From positions 134,217-198,216 of the forward strand of contig CAYGDP010000007.1 of assembly GCA_964348665.1 (NCBI GenBank): a DNA stretch of 64,000 nucleotides. The letters run 5' to 3'. Below the pieces are notes generated by a model. It was not told the DNA's origin and ran no database searches. It saw only the letters and a program-made list of their open reading frames with translations. Both the position numbers and the translations under genes were made by a program. This document shows, one piece after another, positions 26,437 to 35,064 of this stretch (the stretch's first letter is position 1; each line of letters opens with the position of its first letter). This DNA comes from CAYGDP01 sp964348665 (lineage in GTDB: Bacteria > Verrucomicrobiota > Verrucomicrobiia > Palsa-1439 > CAYGDP01).

Positions 26437-26909
26437 CTCGTTTTGTCTTCCTCGTGACTAAAAGCCATTTCATAAATAGCTCCGCAGCACAATGAGGAGG
26501 TAGCCGGGGGGGGAGCGAAGCCCTGAAAGTTTTCGGCATGATATTCGTAGCGCACCACCAAGCACCGATCGTTTCCCAGCCACGCGAAGAGCCGTTCGAT
26601 TTTCCAACGCCGCCGATAGCGACGCAGCGACTTATCATCTTGGCTGGGTCTGTGCTGGCGATTGTCTCGGTGCGGAGCGATCATCTGGATACCTTGCTCT
26701 TGGAGCCGTGCGCCCAAGGGGTCGCCTAGACAAAGGGTATTTTGAGGGTGCTTGGACAAGCTTGACTTCGTACGGCGAGGCGTTGGCGACTTAAGTAACC
26801 AGACGCCCCTGCGCAGAATCCAACGGATGCCGTTGAGCACGGACGCAATTAACCCATCAACGAGATAGCTTCGAATTGTTCCGACGGGATAAACCCTGGC
26901 GAGAAGCAA
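26437..26909 (-). mobile_element. Degenerate IS5-type transposase remnant
   Basis: On the reverse strand a frame spanning about 26909 to 26500 contains the C-terminal catalytic block of IS4/IS5-family DDE transposases: RYRRRWKIERLFAWLGNDR and then YEYHAENFQGF. After this the frame breaks at a run of eight G (C on the coding strand) near 26505-26512. A different frame then gives GYLLIVLRSYL and a stop at 26470, the expected end for this family. The catalytic N-terminal region is scrambled or missing. No terminal inverted repeats were found. The remnant sits between module copy C and its pseudopilin and cannot encode an active enzyme. Confidence 0.8.
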
Positions 26910-26915
26910 GCGGGA

Positions 26916-27683
26916 TCACTTCACAAAAAGCGGGTTTGTAAAATTAGCGGGAGTGCAACCGCGCCCATTTACCATATCGTTCTTGATTCCAAACGTATCA
27001 ACTCCGTTTCCATCAGGCCCTTTCAATGCCCATCCTACATGTCCGTCGCAAAAAAGGACATTGGTCCCGCCCATATGTTGTTTCTTGACGAGGTCTCGGT
27101 CGGGTCCCCACGCGCATCGGTCGCCCCCGTCTGCTTCGTTGGAATTTGTCCCGTCCACCTCCCAAAGCAGAAATGTGGAGGAGGCATACTTGATCGTGCT
27201 GGCCATGAAAGGACCGGCTCCGCAGTTGGGGTCGCATAATTCGATCATCGACCGATACGAAATCAAAGTATTACTAGTTTCAGCGGGGCAGATAAACACA
27301 GTCTTCTCACAGGGGCGGTCGGAGGGATTGGCAAAAATGCCCAGGGCGCAAACCTTGGAGGTATTGGGGCTAGTGCGTGGCGCGCACCCTTCCTGACCGA
27401 GCGTCCCGTTGAATCGCGCGAAGTCGTGAGGTTTGTTAGTTGCGCCACCGCTCCAACCGATCCCTGGATAACGGCGAGTGTCTTCGATGTAGAGCGCGTA
27501 AGCAATTCCAAGCTGATGGAGGTTACTGGCGCATTGTACTTTCAATGCCATGAGTCGAGCTTGGCTCAAATTCGGCAAGAGGATACGCGCAAGAATCAGG
27601 ATAATGGCGATCACGACCAGCAATTCGATGATTGTGAAACCAGCCTTTGCTCGAACGTGCCTACCATGGATTATCTCTCTCAT
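26916..27683 (-). CDS. Pseudopilin, module copy 3
   Basis: A 255-residue protein with prepilin leader MREIIHGRHVRAKAG/FTIIELLVVIAIILIL. The helix is followed by ALKVQCASNLHQLGIAYALY. It has the shared block ALGIFANPSDRPCEKTVF, the end motif HMGGTNVLFCDGHVGW and an NDMVNGRGC tail. It is divergent from the LacI gene at 27748 with a palindrome between them. Its presumed partner is copy C at 25756. Confidence 0.9.
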   Translation of the reverse strand: MREIIHGRHVRAKAGFTIIELLVVIAIILILARILLPNLSQARLMALKVQCASNLHQLGIAYALYIEDTRRYPGIGWSGGATNKPHDFARFNGTLGQEGCAPRTSPNTSKVCALGIFANPSDRPCEKTVFICPAETSNTLISYRSMIELCDPNCGAGPFMASTIKYASSTFLLWEVDGTNSNEADGGDRCAWGPDRDLVKKQHMGGTNVLFCDGHVGWALKGPDGNGVDTFGIKNDMVNGRGCTPANFTNPLFVK

Positions 27684-27711
27684 AGATTCCCGTTACACTA
27701 AAAGAGTGCTT

Positions 27712-27728
27712 TACATTCCGCAAATGTA
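27712..27728. promoter_or_regulatory. Palindrome in the pseudopilin/LacI divergent promoter
   Basis: TACATTCCGCAAATGTA has perfect 6-bp arms (TACATT/AATGTA) around CCGCA. It lies 29 bp upstream of the pseudopilin start and 20 bp upstream of the LacI start. It differs from the motif at the other module promoters, so this second LacI protein may recognise its own sequence. Confidence 0.4.
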
Positions 27729-27747
27729 CTGCTATTTTCCACGTAAA

Positions 27748-28863
27748 ATGAATCAAGATCGCTGTCTGACCATGAGAGCGGTAGCCAAGGTGGCCGGTGT
27801 ATCGCACACGACAGTGTCTCTGGCGCTCCGCAACGATTACCGATTGCCAGAGAAAACACGGCAACGAGTCCGATCTGTTGCAAATCAGATGGGATACCGT
27901 CCCAACCCCTTGATTTCGACTCTGATGTCCTACCGGCGGATGGCTCGATCATCAGTCTATATCGAGACACTCGGGTATATTGTCCAGTGGCCAGAGTGCA
28001 ATGATTGGCGGGAACGTCCCTATATGGCTGAGCATTTTCAGGGTGCTTCTGTTCGCGCCGCCAAACTGGGCTACAAGCTGGAAGACTTTTGGGTGAATGC
28101 TCCAGGCATTAACGGCAAGCGACTTAGTCGTATCCTACAATCCCGCGGAATCCGCGGTCTCGTAATCGCCCCCATGTACCGACCACATGGGCATCTTTCT
28201 CTCAATTGGCCACAATTTGCATCGGTGGCAGCGACTCTTTCACTCCATAAACCAGATCTTCACCGTGTCTCTGGCAATCATTTTCTTGCCGTTGCGGTTG
28301 CATCCAGACAACTGCGCCGGCTCGGCTACAAGCGGATTAGTCTGGCATTGGAATTGGCCTTTGACCAGCGTTCCTATCACGGTTTGCTGGGCAGTTTTTT
28401 AGTTTATCAATACTTTCGGCCGTTCGGCAATTGTATTCCTGCTCTGATAACTTCGGAATGGAACGAGGCCGTCTACCGTAAGTGGTTTCAAAAGCATCGC
28501 CCCGACGCCGTGATCGGAATGCACGGCCAAGAACTGGAGTGGTTGCGTAACATGAATCTGCAAATCCCGCGCGACATCGGTTACGCAGCCCTTAACGTAA
28601 CCTCCTCGCCACCCGGCTGCGCGGGAGTGAATCAACAGCCGGATCGAATCGGGGCAGCAGCCGTGGATCTGGTTGTCGGTCAACTCCACCACAACGAATT
28701 CGGCGTTCCCGACTCTGCTAAGGTCGTGATGATCGAGCCAGTATGGCAAGACGGAAGCACCGTCCAAGACCAACTAACCTCGCGCTCTACCCTCCATCGC
28801 CAACCAAATACACGAAAACGGCTCGCGACTCGACGAAATAAACTTGCTGTGGCAAAAAGTTGA
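27748..28863 (+). CDS. LacI-family transcriptional regulator
   Basis: A 371-residue protein starting at the ATG at 27748, chosen because it places the helix-turn-helix (AVAKVAGVSHTTVSLALRND) near the N-terminus; ATGs at 27724 and 27772 are alternatives. It has the hinge MGYRPNPLISTLMSYRR, a sensor domain with HFQGASVRAAKLGYKLEDFW, and the subgroup ending GAAAVDLVVGQLHHNEFG and MIEPVWQDG. It is clearly paralogous to the gene at 24471. A basic tail of about 35 residues follows the domain. It is divergent from pseudopilin copy 3, so probably controls that module and itself. Confidence 0.92.
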   Translation: MNQDRCLTMRAVAKVAGVSHTTVSLALRNDYRLPEKTRQRVRSVANQMGYRPNPLISTLMSYRRMARSSVYIETLGYIVQWPECNDWRERPYMAEHFQGASVRAAKLGYKLEDFWVNAPGINGKRLSRILQSRGIRGLVIAPMYRPHGHLSLNWPQFASVAATLSLHKPDLHRVSGNHFLAVAVASRQLRRLGYKRISLALELAFDQRSYHGLLGSFLVYQYFRPFGNCIPALITSEWNEAVYRKWFQKHRPDAVIGMHGQELEWLRNMNLQIPRDIGYAALNVTSSPPGCAGVNQQPDRIGAAAVDLVVGQLHHNEFGVPDSAKVVMIEPVWQDGSTVQDQLTSRSTLHRQPNTRKRLATRRNKLAVAKS

Positions 28864-28972
28864 TCACCCCCCTTGAACAGGCTAAACTCCTGCAAAAAGG
28901 GAAAACTTATTACAGTGGGAACGGCCGAGCGATCCATATCCCCCTTCTGGTTTGCACTCCGTCGTCCTCCCC

Positions 28973-29530
28973 CTAGGCGCGACTGATATACGCCCCGGTG
29001 CGCGTGTCCACTTTTACGCTTTCCCCGGCGTTGATAAAGAGCGGCACGCCAACCGTGATTCCCGTTTCCACTTTTGCAGGCTTAGTGACGTTCGTTGCGG
29101 TGTCGCCGCGAACGCCGGGCGGCGCCTCGATGATTTTCAGCGTCACCGTCGGCGGCAACTCGATGGAGACTGGTTTATCATCCAGCAAGAGCAGCTCGAC
29201 CGGAGTGTTCTCGATCAGAAAATTTTTTGCGTCGCCCACCAGCTCATCGTTGAGCGTGATGCTCTCGTAGGTCTGCGGGTCAATGAACGTATAGCCGGTC
29301 GGGTCTTTGTAGCTGAACTCGATTTTTTTACGGAAGAGCGGGATGATTTCGATGGACTCGGTCGAGCTGAACCGGACCGGCGAGGTTTTTCCGCTGGCTA
29401 GGTTTCGCAGGGTGGCCTGCACGGTGGCGCGCAGGTTGCCCGGGGTTTTGTGGATATAATCCAACACCATACACGGGGCGCCATTGTATTTGATCGCCAT
29501 TCCTTTACGCATGTCGCTTGCACTTGCCAT
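28973..29530 (-). CDS. efp: Translation elongation factor P
   Basis: A 185-residue protein from the ATG at 29530, preceded by GAGGAAA. EF-P binds ribosomes stalled at polyproline and helps peptide-bond formation. The three beta-barrel domains are recognisable: MRKGMAIKYNGAPCMVLDYI, the middle domain with YTFIDPQTYESITL, and the C-terminal domain with GVPLFINAGESVKVDTRTG. The tip loop that carries the modified Lys or Arg in other bacteria reads HKTPGNLRA, with Asn at residue 32, so neither lysylation nor rhamnosylation at that position is possible. The last 25 codons are duplicated at 25573. Confidence 0.95.
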   Translation of the reverse strand: MASASDMRKGMAIKYNGAPCMVLDYIHKTPGNLRATVQATLRNLASGKTSPVRFSSTESIEIIPLFRKKIEFSYKDPTGYTFIDPQTYESITLNDELVGDAKNFLIENTPVELLLLDDKPVSIELPPTVTLKIIEAPPGVRGDTATNVTKPAKVETGITVGVPLFINAGESVKVDTRTGAYISRA

Positions 29531-29838
29531 AAGTTTCCTCGATTCAGTCTTTGGATACGGGGGCGGGACTCTACACAACGCGCCCCCGTTTGGCAAGAGA
29601 TTCAGCGGAAGCTTTTGGGACGGGGGATGATTCCTCTCTACGGGATGAAACACAGACAGACTTCTACTGGTTTTTTTGATTCCCTAACGTCGCGCCGCGT
29701 TTCGGGGCTGCCTCGATTGGATCGACAACGACCGCGCTTCCATTGAACATCCCGCGACATCGCCAGTCCAAAGATAATACGTGTAGGTATAATTTGTTGA
29801 CAACGGCTGCCGTCATGACGTAAAAAAGGCGCGGACAT
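29531..29838. other. Intergenic gap with a hairpin and a possible promoter
   Basis: No gene is seen here. Inverted arms CGGGGGCG (29558-29565) and CGCCCCCG (29581-29588) with a 15-base loop lie just upstream of the EF-P start and may fold in its leader. A TATAAT at 29788-29793 could be the -10 box of the operon starting at 29839, but the -35 match is poor. Confidence 0.35.
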
Positions 29839-32229
29839 ATGATCAAGCAGACAAATGTGGCGCACGCTTCCAGCTTGCGAATTAGAAACACGCAACCAAG
29901 ATGGTTGCGCTACGCTGTTTTTGCCTCTCTTGTTTTCTCGCCGGCGGTAGACGCCGCCGACGCGACCGGCTGGCACTCGTGGCGCGGACCCGAACAAAGC
30001 GGCATGTCGCGCGAGACCGGTCTACCCGATAAGATTGGCGCGGAGAATTTGCTCTGGTCGGTTGGTTTCTCGGGACAATCCACGGCGGTCATCGCCAACG
30101 GGCGCTTATATATTAATGGCTATTGGGGTGAGGGCGCGGATTTGCAGGAGGGGTTGGCCTGTTTCGATGCCGAAACGGGCAAGGAATTCTGGCGGCGCGG
30201 TTACAACGATTTTTTGAGCGACACAATCTACCTGCGTTACTCGACCAGCAGCCCAACGGTAGATGCCGAGACGGGTAATGTTTATTATCAGGGATCACAA
30301 GGCATCTTCGCCTGCTTCGACCGCGACGGGAAACTGCTCTGGCAACATTCGCTCATGGAAAAATTCGGGCGCATGACATTCCCCAATAGCCGCACGGCGT
30401 CGCCTGTGATTGACGCCGACCTCGTTATCACGCGCGGCATCACTTCGAACTGGGGCGCGCATGGTCCTGCGGGTGACCGATTCTATGCGTTTGACAAAAA
30501 GACGGGCGAATTGGTTTGGGCATCCGCCCCCGCCGATCGGCCGAAAGACAATTCCTTTTCCCATCCCATCCTCGGCTGGCTCTACGGCAAGCGCGTCCTA
30601 TTCGCAGGCGCGGGCGACGGTAGCGTCGTATGCCTCAATGCGCGTACGGGCAACCCGATCTGGCGTGTTCCGATCGGACAGGGTGGCGTGAACGCGACCG
30701 TGTTGCATGCGGGTGACAAAATTATCGCCATCCATGGCAGCGAAAATCTCGATACGAGCGAGATCGGTCGTATGGTCGCGCTGAAAATTCCAACCACGCC
30801 GCCTGCACCTGATCCCGCAACCGGACTGGCAACGATTTCCGCAAAGGAAGCCGAGCTTTGGCGCAATGAACTAAGCGCTTTTACCAGCTCACCGATTCTT
30901 GTCGGTACACGAGTATATCAAACATCAGAAACCGGAGAGTTGTGTGCGATTGACGCAGCGACGGGCAAGATCCTGTGGAAAAAGAAAATCGGCGTCGAAC
31001 AGCGCAATGCCAGCCTCGTTCGTGCCGACGGCAAACTTTATGTGCCGATCCTCGACGATCCCGATATGAAGACCGAAGCCGCAGACGCAGGTCAGAAAGG
31101 CGCGATTTACGTCATCAAGCCCGCCGACAACGGCTGCGAAATCCTTAGCAAATTCACGCTCGACGGCCGCTGCTTCGGTACGCCGACTGTTTTCAACGGC
31201 AAGGTTTATGTGCAGACGACACGGAAGCTGTATTGCTTTGGGAAGAAAGGCAACAACGCGGGGTTGCCTGCACCCGAGGAAGAGAAATATCATTTGCCCG
31301 CCGCGACCATTGACAAACTGCAAATTATACCTGCCGAGGTGCTGCTGCGTCCCTCGCAAACCGTTTCCTTCCGCGCCCACGTGCTCGATAACAGCGGGCA
31401 CGTCGTCCCACCGAGCATTGATGCAAAATCGTTGAAGTGGGCTAGCTACATCCCCCCGACAGCTAAAGTGAAAGCGACGATGAGGGGAGCTTTCAACGCC
31501 GAAGGCAAACTCGTTGCTGACCCTACGCCCGTGGCCAGCGCGGGCGCGTTCGAGGCGACACTTGGCGAATTGAAAGGCTACATTCGCGGTCGCGTGTTGC
31601 CTGATTTGCCGATCAAGGCAGATTTCGAGACTTTCGACATTGCTGTTGCACACGAAACGGAGAAGGATGCGGCGGGGCAGCCGACCAAGTTTGCGTATCC
31701 GCCGCTGCCGTGGATCGGAGCTCGGTTCAAGTTCGAGGTGCGCGAACGAGATGGCAGTAAAGTACTGACCAAGACGATTGACAACAAACTTTTCCAGCGC
31801 GCGGTTGTGTTCCTCGGTCATCCTGACATGAAGGAATATACCATTGAGGCCGACGTGTTGAGCGACGGCAACAAGCGCAAGATGTCCGAGGTTGGTCTCA
31901 TCAACCAGCGGTACTTCATCATCCTCAAGGGCAACGCTCAGGAACTCGAAGTGAACTCGAACTTGGAGCGTCTGAAAGTTTCGGTGCCGTTCAAGTGGTC
32001 TCCCAACGAATGGTATCGCCTCAAAACCCGTGTGGATGTTGCCGAAAACGGAAGCGGTGTGGTGCGCGCGAAAGCTTGGAAACGCGGCGAAGCCGAGCCA
32101 GGCGAATGGACAATTAAAGTGGAGCACAAGACCGCGCATCAGGAAGGTTCGCCGGGATTGTTCGGCTTTTCGCCGCAAGAAATGCGCGTCTATATCGACA
32201 ACGTGAGCGTGACAAAAAATGAAAAGTAA
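29839..32229 (+). CDS. Secreted PQQ-like beta-propeller protein with C-terminal lectin-like region
   Basis: A 796-residue protein. The signal (RYAVFASLVFSPAVDAADA) follows about 24 residues of polar leader. The mature N-terminus WHSWRGPEQSGMSRETGLP is the usual opening of PQQ-binding-like repeats in PVC bacteria. Repeats such as LACFDAETGKEFWRR, FACFDRDGKLLW, YAFDKKTGELVW, VCLNARTGNPIW and LCAIDAATGKILWKK mark the blades. Residues after about 480 form a separate region (FETFDIAVAHE to VYIDNVSVTKN) like a concanavalin-type sandwich. First gene of a long operon. No evidence shows PQQ binding or dehydrogenase activity. The leader codons contain a perfect hairpin at 29891-29909. Confidence 0.88.
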   Translation: MIKQTNVAHASSLRIRNTQPRWLRYAVFASLVFSPAVDAADATGWHSWRGPEQSGMSRETGLPDKIGAENLLWSVGFSGQSTAVIANGRLYINGYWGEGADLQEGLACFDAETGKEFWRRGYNDFLSDTIYLRYSTSSPTVDAETGNVYYQGSQGIFACFDRDGKLLWQHSLMEKFGRMTFPNSRTASPVIDADLVITRGITSNWGAHGPAGDRFYAFDKKTGELVWASAPADRPKDNSFSHPILGWLYGKRVLFAGAGDGSVVCLNARTGNPIWRVPIGQGGVNATVLHAGDKIIAIHGSENLDTSEIGRMVALKIPTTPPAPDPATGLATISAKEAELWRNELSAFTSSPILVGTRVYQTSETGELCAIDAATGKILWKKKIGVEQRNASLVRADGKLYVPILDDPDMKTEAADAGQKGAIYVIKPADNGCEILSKFTLDGRCFGTPTVFNGKVYVQTTRKLYCFGKKGNNAGLPAPEEEKYHLPAATIDKLQIIPAEVLLRPSQTVSFRAHVLDNSGHVVPPSIDAKSLKWASYIPPTAKVKATMRGAFNAEGKLVADPTPVASAGAFEATLGELKGYIRGRVLPDLPIKADFETFDIAVAHETEKDAAGQPTKFAYPPLPWIGARFKFEVRERDGSKVLTKTIDNKLFQRAVVFLGHPDMKEYTIEADVLSDGNKRKMSEVGLINQRYFIILKGNAQELEVNSNLERLKVSVPFKWSPNEWYRLKTRVDVAENGSGVVRAKAWKRGEAEPGEWTIKVEHKTAHQEGSPGLFGFSPQEMRVYIDNVSVTKNEK
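29891..29909. repeat. Short perfect hairpin inside the 5' end of the propeller gene
   Basis: CGCAACC - AAGAT - GGTTGCG, seven-base arms and five-base loop. It lies in the extra leader upstream of the signal peptide, so that leader may derive from an intergenic repeat read as coding. Confidence 0.5.
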
Positions 32230-32230
32230 A

Positions 32231-32352
32231 ATTCCAAATTCCAAATTCCAAATTCCAACAAAGCTCCAAACCTCAAATCTCAAGCTTGTACGAGCGAATG
32301 TTTGGAACTTGATGCTTGGGGTTTTGTTGGGATTTGGAGTTTGGGTTTTTGA
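32231..32352. repeat. Imperfect inverted repeat of CCAAAyTCCAA type
   Basis: The left arm (32231-32286) is built of CCAAATTCCAA units and then CCAACAAAGCTCCAA. The right arm (32300-32352), read in reverse, gives CCAAACTCCAAATCCCAACA and CCCCAAGCATCAAGTTCCAA. Relatives are at 36245-36545 and at the start of the gene at 58797. It lies between two operon genes and reaches into the start of the second. Confidence 0.65.
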
Positions 32353-33847
32353 GTTTTCGTCCGCTATGGCGGACGATTGGCCTCAATGGGGCGGCAACGA
32401 TCTCGGCCGTAACATGGTTTCGCCAGCGAAAAATCTGGCCGAGTCATTCGACCCTGGCAAATTCAAGCAAGGGACGGAGGAAGTGGACATGGCGACCACG
32501 AAGAACGTAAAATGGGTCGCCAAGCTCGGTTCGCAAACCTACGGTAACCCGACCGTTGCAGGCGGTCGTATCTTTGTTGGCACGAACAACGAATCGCTGC
32601 GCGACCCGAGGCACAAAGGCGACCGCGGCATTTTGCTTTGTCTCAACGAGAAGACCGGTGATTTTCTCTGGCAACTTGTCGTGCCGAAGCTCGCGTCGGG
32701 CAAGGTGAACGACTGGGAATATCTCGGCATCCTTAGCGCGCCGACCATCGAGGGTGACCGCGTTTATTTGGTGACGAACCGAGGTGAGGTCGTCTCTCTC
32801 GACGTGAATGGCATGGCCAATGGCAACGACGGTCCTTTCAAGGAGGAGGCCAAATACGTCGTCGGCCCAAACAAGCCGCCCCTTGAACCGACCGCCAAGG
32901 ACGCGGACATTGTTTGGCGCTACGATATGATGGATGAGTTGGGCGTGTTTCCACATAACGCGTCGAATTGCTCGGTGATTCTAGTGGGTGACAAAGTTTA
33001 CACAAACACCTCAAACGGCCAGGACTGGACGCATGTGAACATCCCATCACCGCTTTCCCCCAGTTTTGTGGCACTGGATAAATACAGCGGCCAGCTCGTT
33101 GGTGAAGATGATGCTGGCATCGGCCCTCGTATTTATCACGGGCAATGGAGCAATCCCAGCGCGGGTACTGTTGGCGGCAAGCAACTCGTTTTCTTCGGCG
33201 GTGGCGATGGCTGGTGCTACGCGTTCGACGCGCAACCCGTCAAGGAAGGCGACACTAATTTTCTGAAGACCGTCTGGAAGTTCGATTGCAACCCGCCCGA
33301 ATACAAAGTGAAAGACGGCAAGCCGATCAAGTATCCCAACGCCGACGGTCCGAGTGAAATCATATCCACGCCCGTGTTTCTGAAAAATCGCGTCTACGTC
33401 ACCATCGGCCAAGACCCCGAGCACGGCGAAGGAATCGGGCGGCTGCTCTGCCTTGATGCGACCAAAACGGGTGATGTGACCAAGAGTGCATTAGTTTGGG
33501 AATACCGCGGCATCCACCGGAGTCTTTCCACACCGTCCATCACATCCGACGGACTCTTGTTTGTCGGAGATTTCAGCGGCTTCCTCCACTGCCTCGATGC
33601 CGCTACGGGAAAAGTCCACTGGACCTACGACATGAAAGCCCACATTTGGGGCAGCACGTTTGTGGCCGATGGCAAAGTTTATGTGGGTGATGAAGACGGC
33701 GATTTTGTCGTGCTCGCCGCCACCAAAGAAAAAAAAGTAGTAAGCGAACAAAACCTCGGCTCGCCGATCTACAGCACCCCCATTGTCGCCAATGGCGTGA
33801 TGTATATCGCCACACAGACGCATCTCTACGCCATCGAGAAGAAATGA
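32312..33847 (+). CDS. Secreted PQQ-like beta-propeller protein
   Basis: About 511 residues from an ATG at 32312, which gives signal peptide MLGVLLGFGVWVFEFSSAMA and has GGAAC upstream. The frame is open from an ATG at 32219 that overlaps the previous stop, but this would add 31 residues coded entirely by a repeat. The mature protein begins DDWPQWGGNDLGRNM. Blades include KWVAKLGSQTYGNPTVAGGR, LLCLNEKTGDFLWQLVVP, FVALDKYSGQLVGEDD, LHCLDAATGKVHWTYDMKAH and a closing GVMYIATQTHLYAIEKK. It may form an envelope complex with the neighbouring propellers, but no cofactor site can be named. Confidence 0.85.
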   Translation: MLGVLLGFGVWVFEFSSAMADDWPQWGGNDLGRNMVSPAKNLAESFDPGKFKQGTEEVDMATTKNVKWVAKLGSQTYGNPTVAGGRIFVGTNNESLRDPRHKGDRGILLCLNEKTGDFLWQLVVPKLASGKVNDWEYLGILSAPTIEGDRVYLVTNRGEVVSLDVNGMANGNDGPFKEEAKYVVGPNKPPLEPTAKDADIVWRYDMMDELGVFPHNASNCSVILVGDKVYTNTSNGQDWTHVNIPSPLSPSFVALDKYSGQLVGEDDAGIGPRIYHGQWSNPSAGTVGGKQLVFFGGGDGWCYAFDAQPVKEGDTNFLKTVWKFDCNPPEYKVKDGKPIKYPNADGPSEIISTPVFLKNRVYVTIGQDPEHGEGIGRLLCLDATKTGDVTKSALVWEYRGIHRSLSTPSITSDGLLFVGDFSGFLHCLDAATGKVHWTYDMKAHIWGSTFVADGKVYVGDEDGDFVVLAATKEKKVVSEQNLGSPIYSTPIVANGVMYIATQTHLYAIEKK

Positions 33848-35064
33848 ACCGAGTCTACGCGCTTTCTCTGATCCTCACTGCCGTAGCTTCGTCCATTGCC
33901 GGCGAGTCGTGGCCGCAGTTTCGAGGGCCGACGGGTCTTGGTTACAGCGACGAAATTAATCTCCCGCTAAAGTGGGGCGGAGCCGCCGCCGAAAATATTC
34001 TTTGGAAATCGCCGCTTCCAAAATCGGACAACCCATACTCCTCACCGATCGTTTGGCGCGATCGGGTATTTGTCACGTCCGTGCGAAACACGCCGTTGGA
34101 ACACCACGTCCTCTGTTTCCAGGTGTCCGATGGCAAGCCATTGTGGGATGTGACCGTCGCGCCTGGGCCGTGGAAACTTACCGATCTGCGTGGCGGCTAC
34201 GGCGCTCCAACGCCTTGTACCGACGGCAAGATTGTCTTTGTCCTCTTTGGCTCCGCAGTCATCGTCGCGCTGGACTTCGAGGGGAAACTGATCTGGCGAA
34301 AAGACCTGCCACGATACGATTTCGACGTCGCCATCGGCACAAGCCCGATTCTGCACCAAGATACTGTGATCGTAAATTGCGACCAACTCGGCAGTAAGTC
34401 GTGCATCATCGGTTTTGACAAGAAAACAGGCGAAGTAAAATGGGAGGCGCTTCGCCCCGACACAGGTTTCGCGCATAGCACTCCCGTCATCGTGTCCGTG
34501 CAAGACAAATTGCAAATGTTGGTCAGCGCTTCGGGTGCTTTGCAGGGGCTTGATCCGGCCAGCGGCAAGATTCTATGGCGTTGCGCGGCGCAGGGCGACG
34601 CCAGCTCGCCGGCGTTTGGCAGTGGGCTGGTCTATAACGACAGCGGCCGCGGAGGCCCCGGCGTCTGCGTGGATCCGACCGGCATAGGCGACGTGACCAA
34701 CACGCACTTGAAATGGAAGATCGCACAGATTCCCGAAGGATTGTCGTCGCCACTGATTATTGGTGAATTTGTGTATCGTCTGTACAATCCTGAAATCCTG
34801 CGTTGCTTGCGATTGGCCAGCGGTGAGCAGGTGTACACCGAGCGACTCGCGGGTGTTTCCACGTGGGCAAGCCCCATCGCCACGGCCGACGGCTTGCTCT
34901 ATCTCGCCAGCGCGGGTCGCAGCTACGTCGTGCGCGCGGGGCCAAAGCTGGAAGTGATCGGCGAAAGCAATCTCGGCGAAGAGAATCGCGCCTCCGCGGC
35001 GATTGCAAATGGCCGGATTTTTCTGCGCGGCGACAAAAACCTCTATTGCATTGGGAAAAAATGA
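33844..35064 (+). CDS. Secreted PQQ-like beta-propeller protein
   Basis: A 406-residue protein that starts within the stop of the preceding gene (ATGA). Signal peptide 1-19 ends SIAG, and the mature start is ESWPQFRGPTGLGYSDEINL. Blades include VLCFQVSDGKPLWDVTV, IIGFDKKTGEVKWEAL, LQGLDPASGKILWRC and a closing GRIFLRGDKNLYCIGKK. This single-domain type is common in PVC genomes. Third in a row of related propellers; each is diverged enough to suggest separate roles rather than a recent duplication. Confidence 0.88.
   Translation: MNRVYALSLILTAVASSIAGESWPQFRGPTGLGYSDEINLPLKWGGAAAENILWKSPLPKSDNPYSSPIVWRDRVFVTSVRNTPLEHHVLCFQVSDGKPLWDVTVAPGPWKLTDLRGGYGAPTPCTDGKIVFVLFGSAVIVALDFEGKLIWRKDLPRYDFDVAIGTSPILHQDTVIVNCDQLGSKSCIIGFDKKTGEVKWEALRPDTGFAHSTPVIVSVQDKLQMLVSASGALQGLDPASGKILWRCAAQGDASSPAFGSGLVYNDSGRGGPGVCVDPTGIGDVTNTHLKWKIAQIPEGLSSPLIIGEFVYRLYNPEILRCLRLASGEQVYTERLAGVSTWASPIATADGLLYLASAGRSYVVRAGPKLEVIGESNLGEENRASAAIANGRIFLRGDKNLYCIGKK

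Noticed and set aside
30925..32283. Reverse frame of 452 codons opposite the first propeller gene
   Set aside because: Mirror of a high-GC coding frame; no recognisable motif.
29839..35064. Calling the propeller proteins PQQ-dependent dehydrogenases
   Set aside because: They have the repeat pattern but no catalytic Asp/calcium-site motifs or adjacent cytochrome that I could identify.
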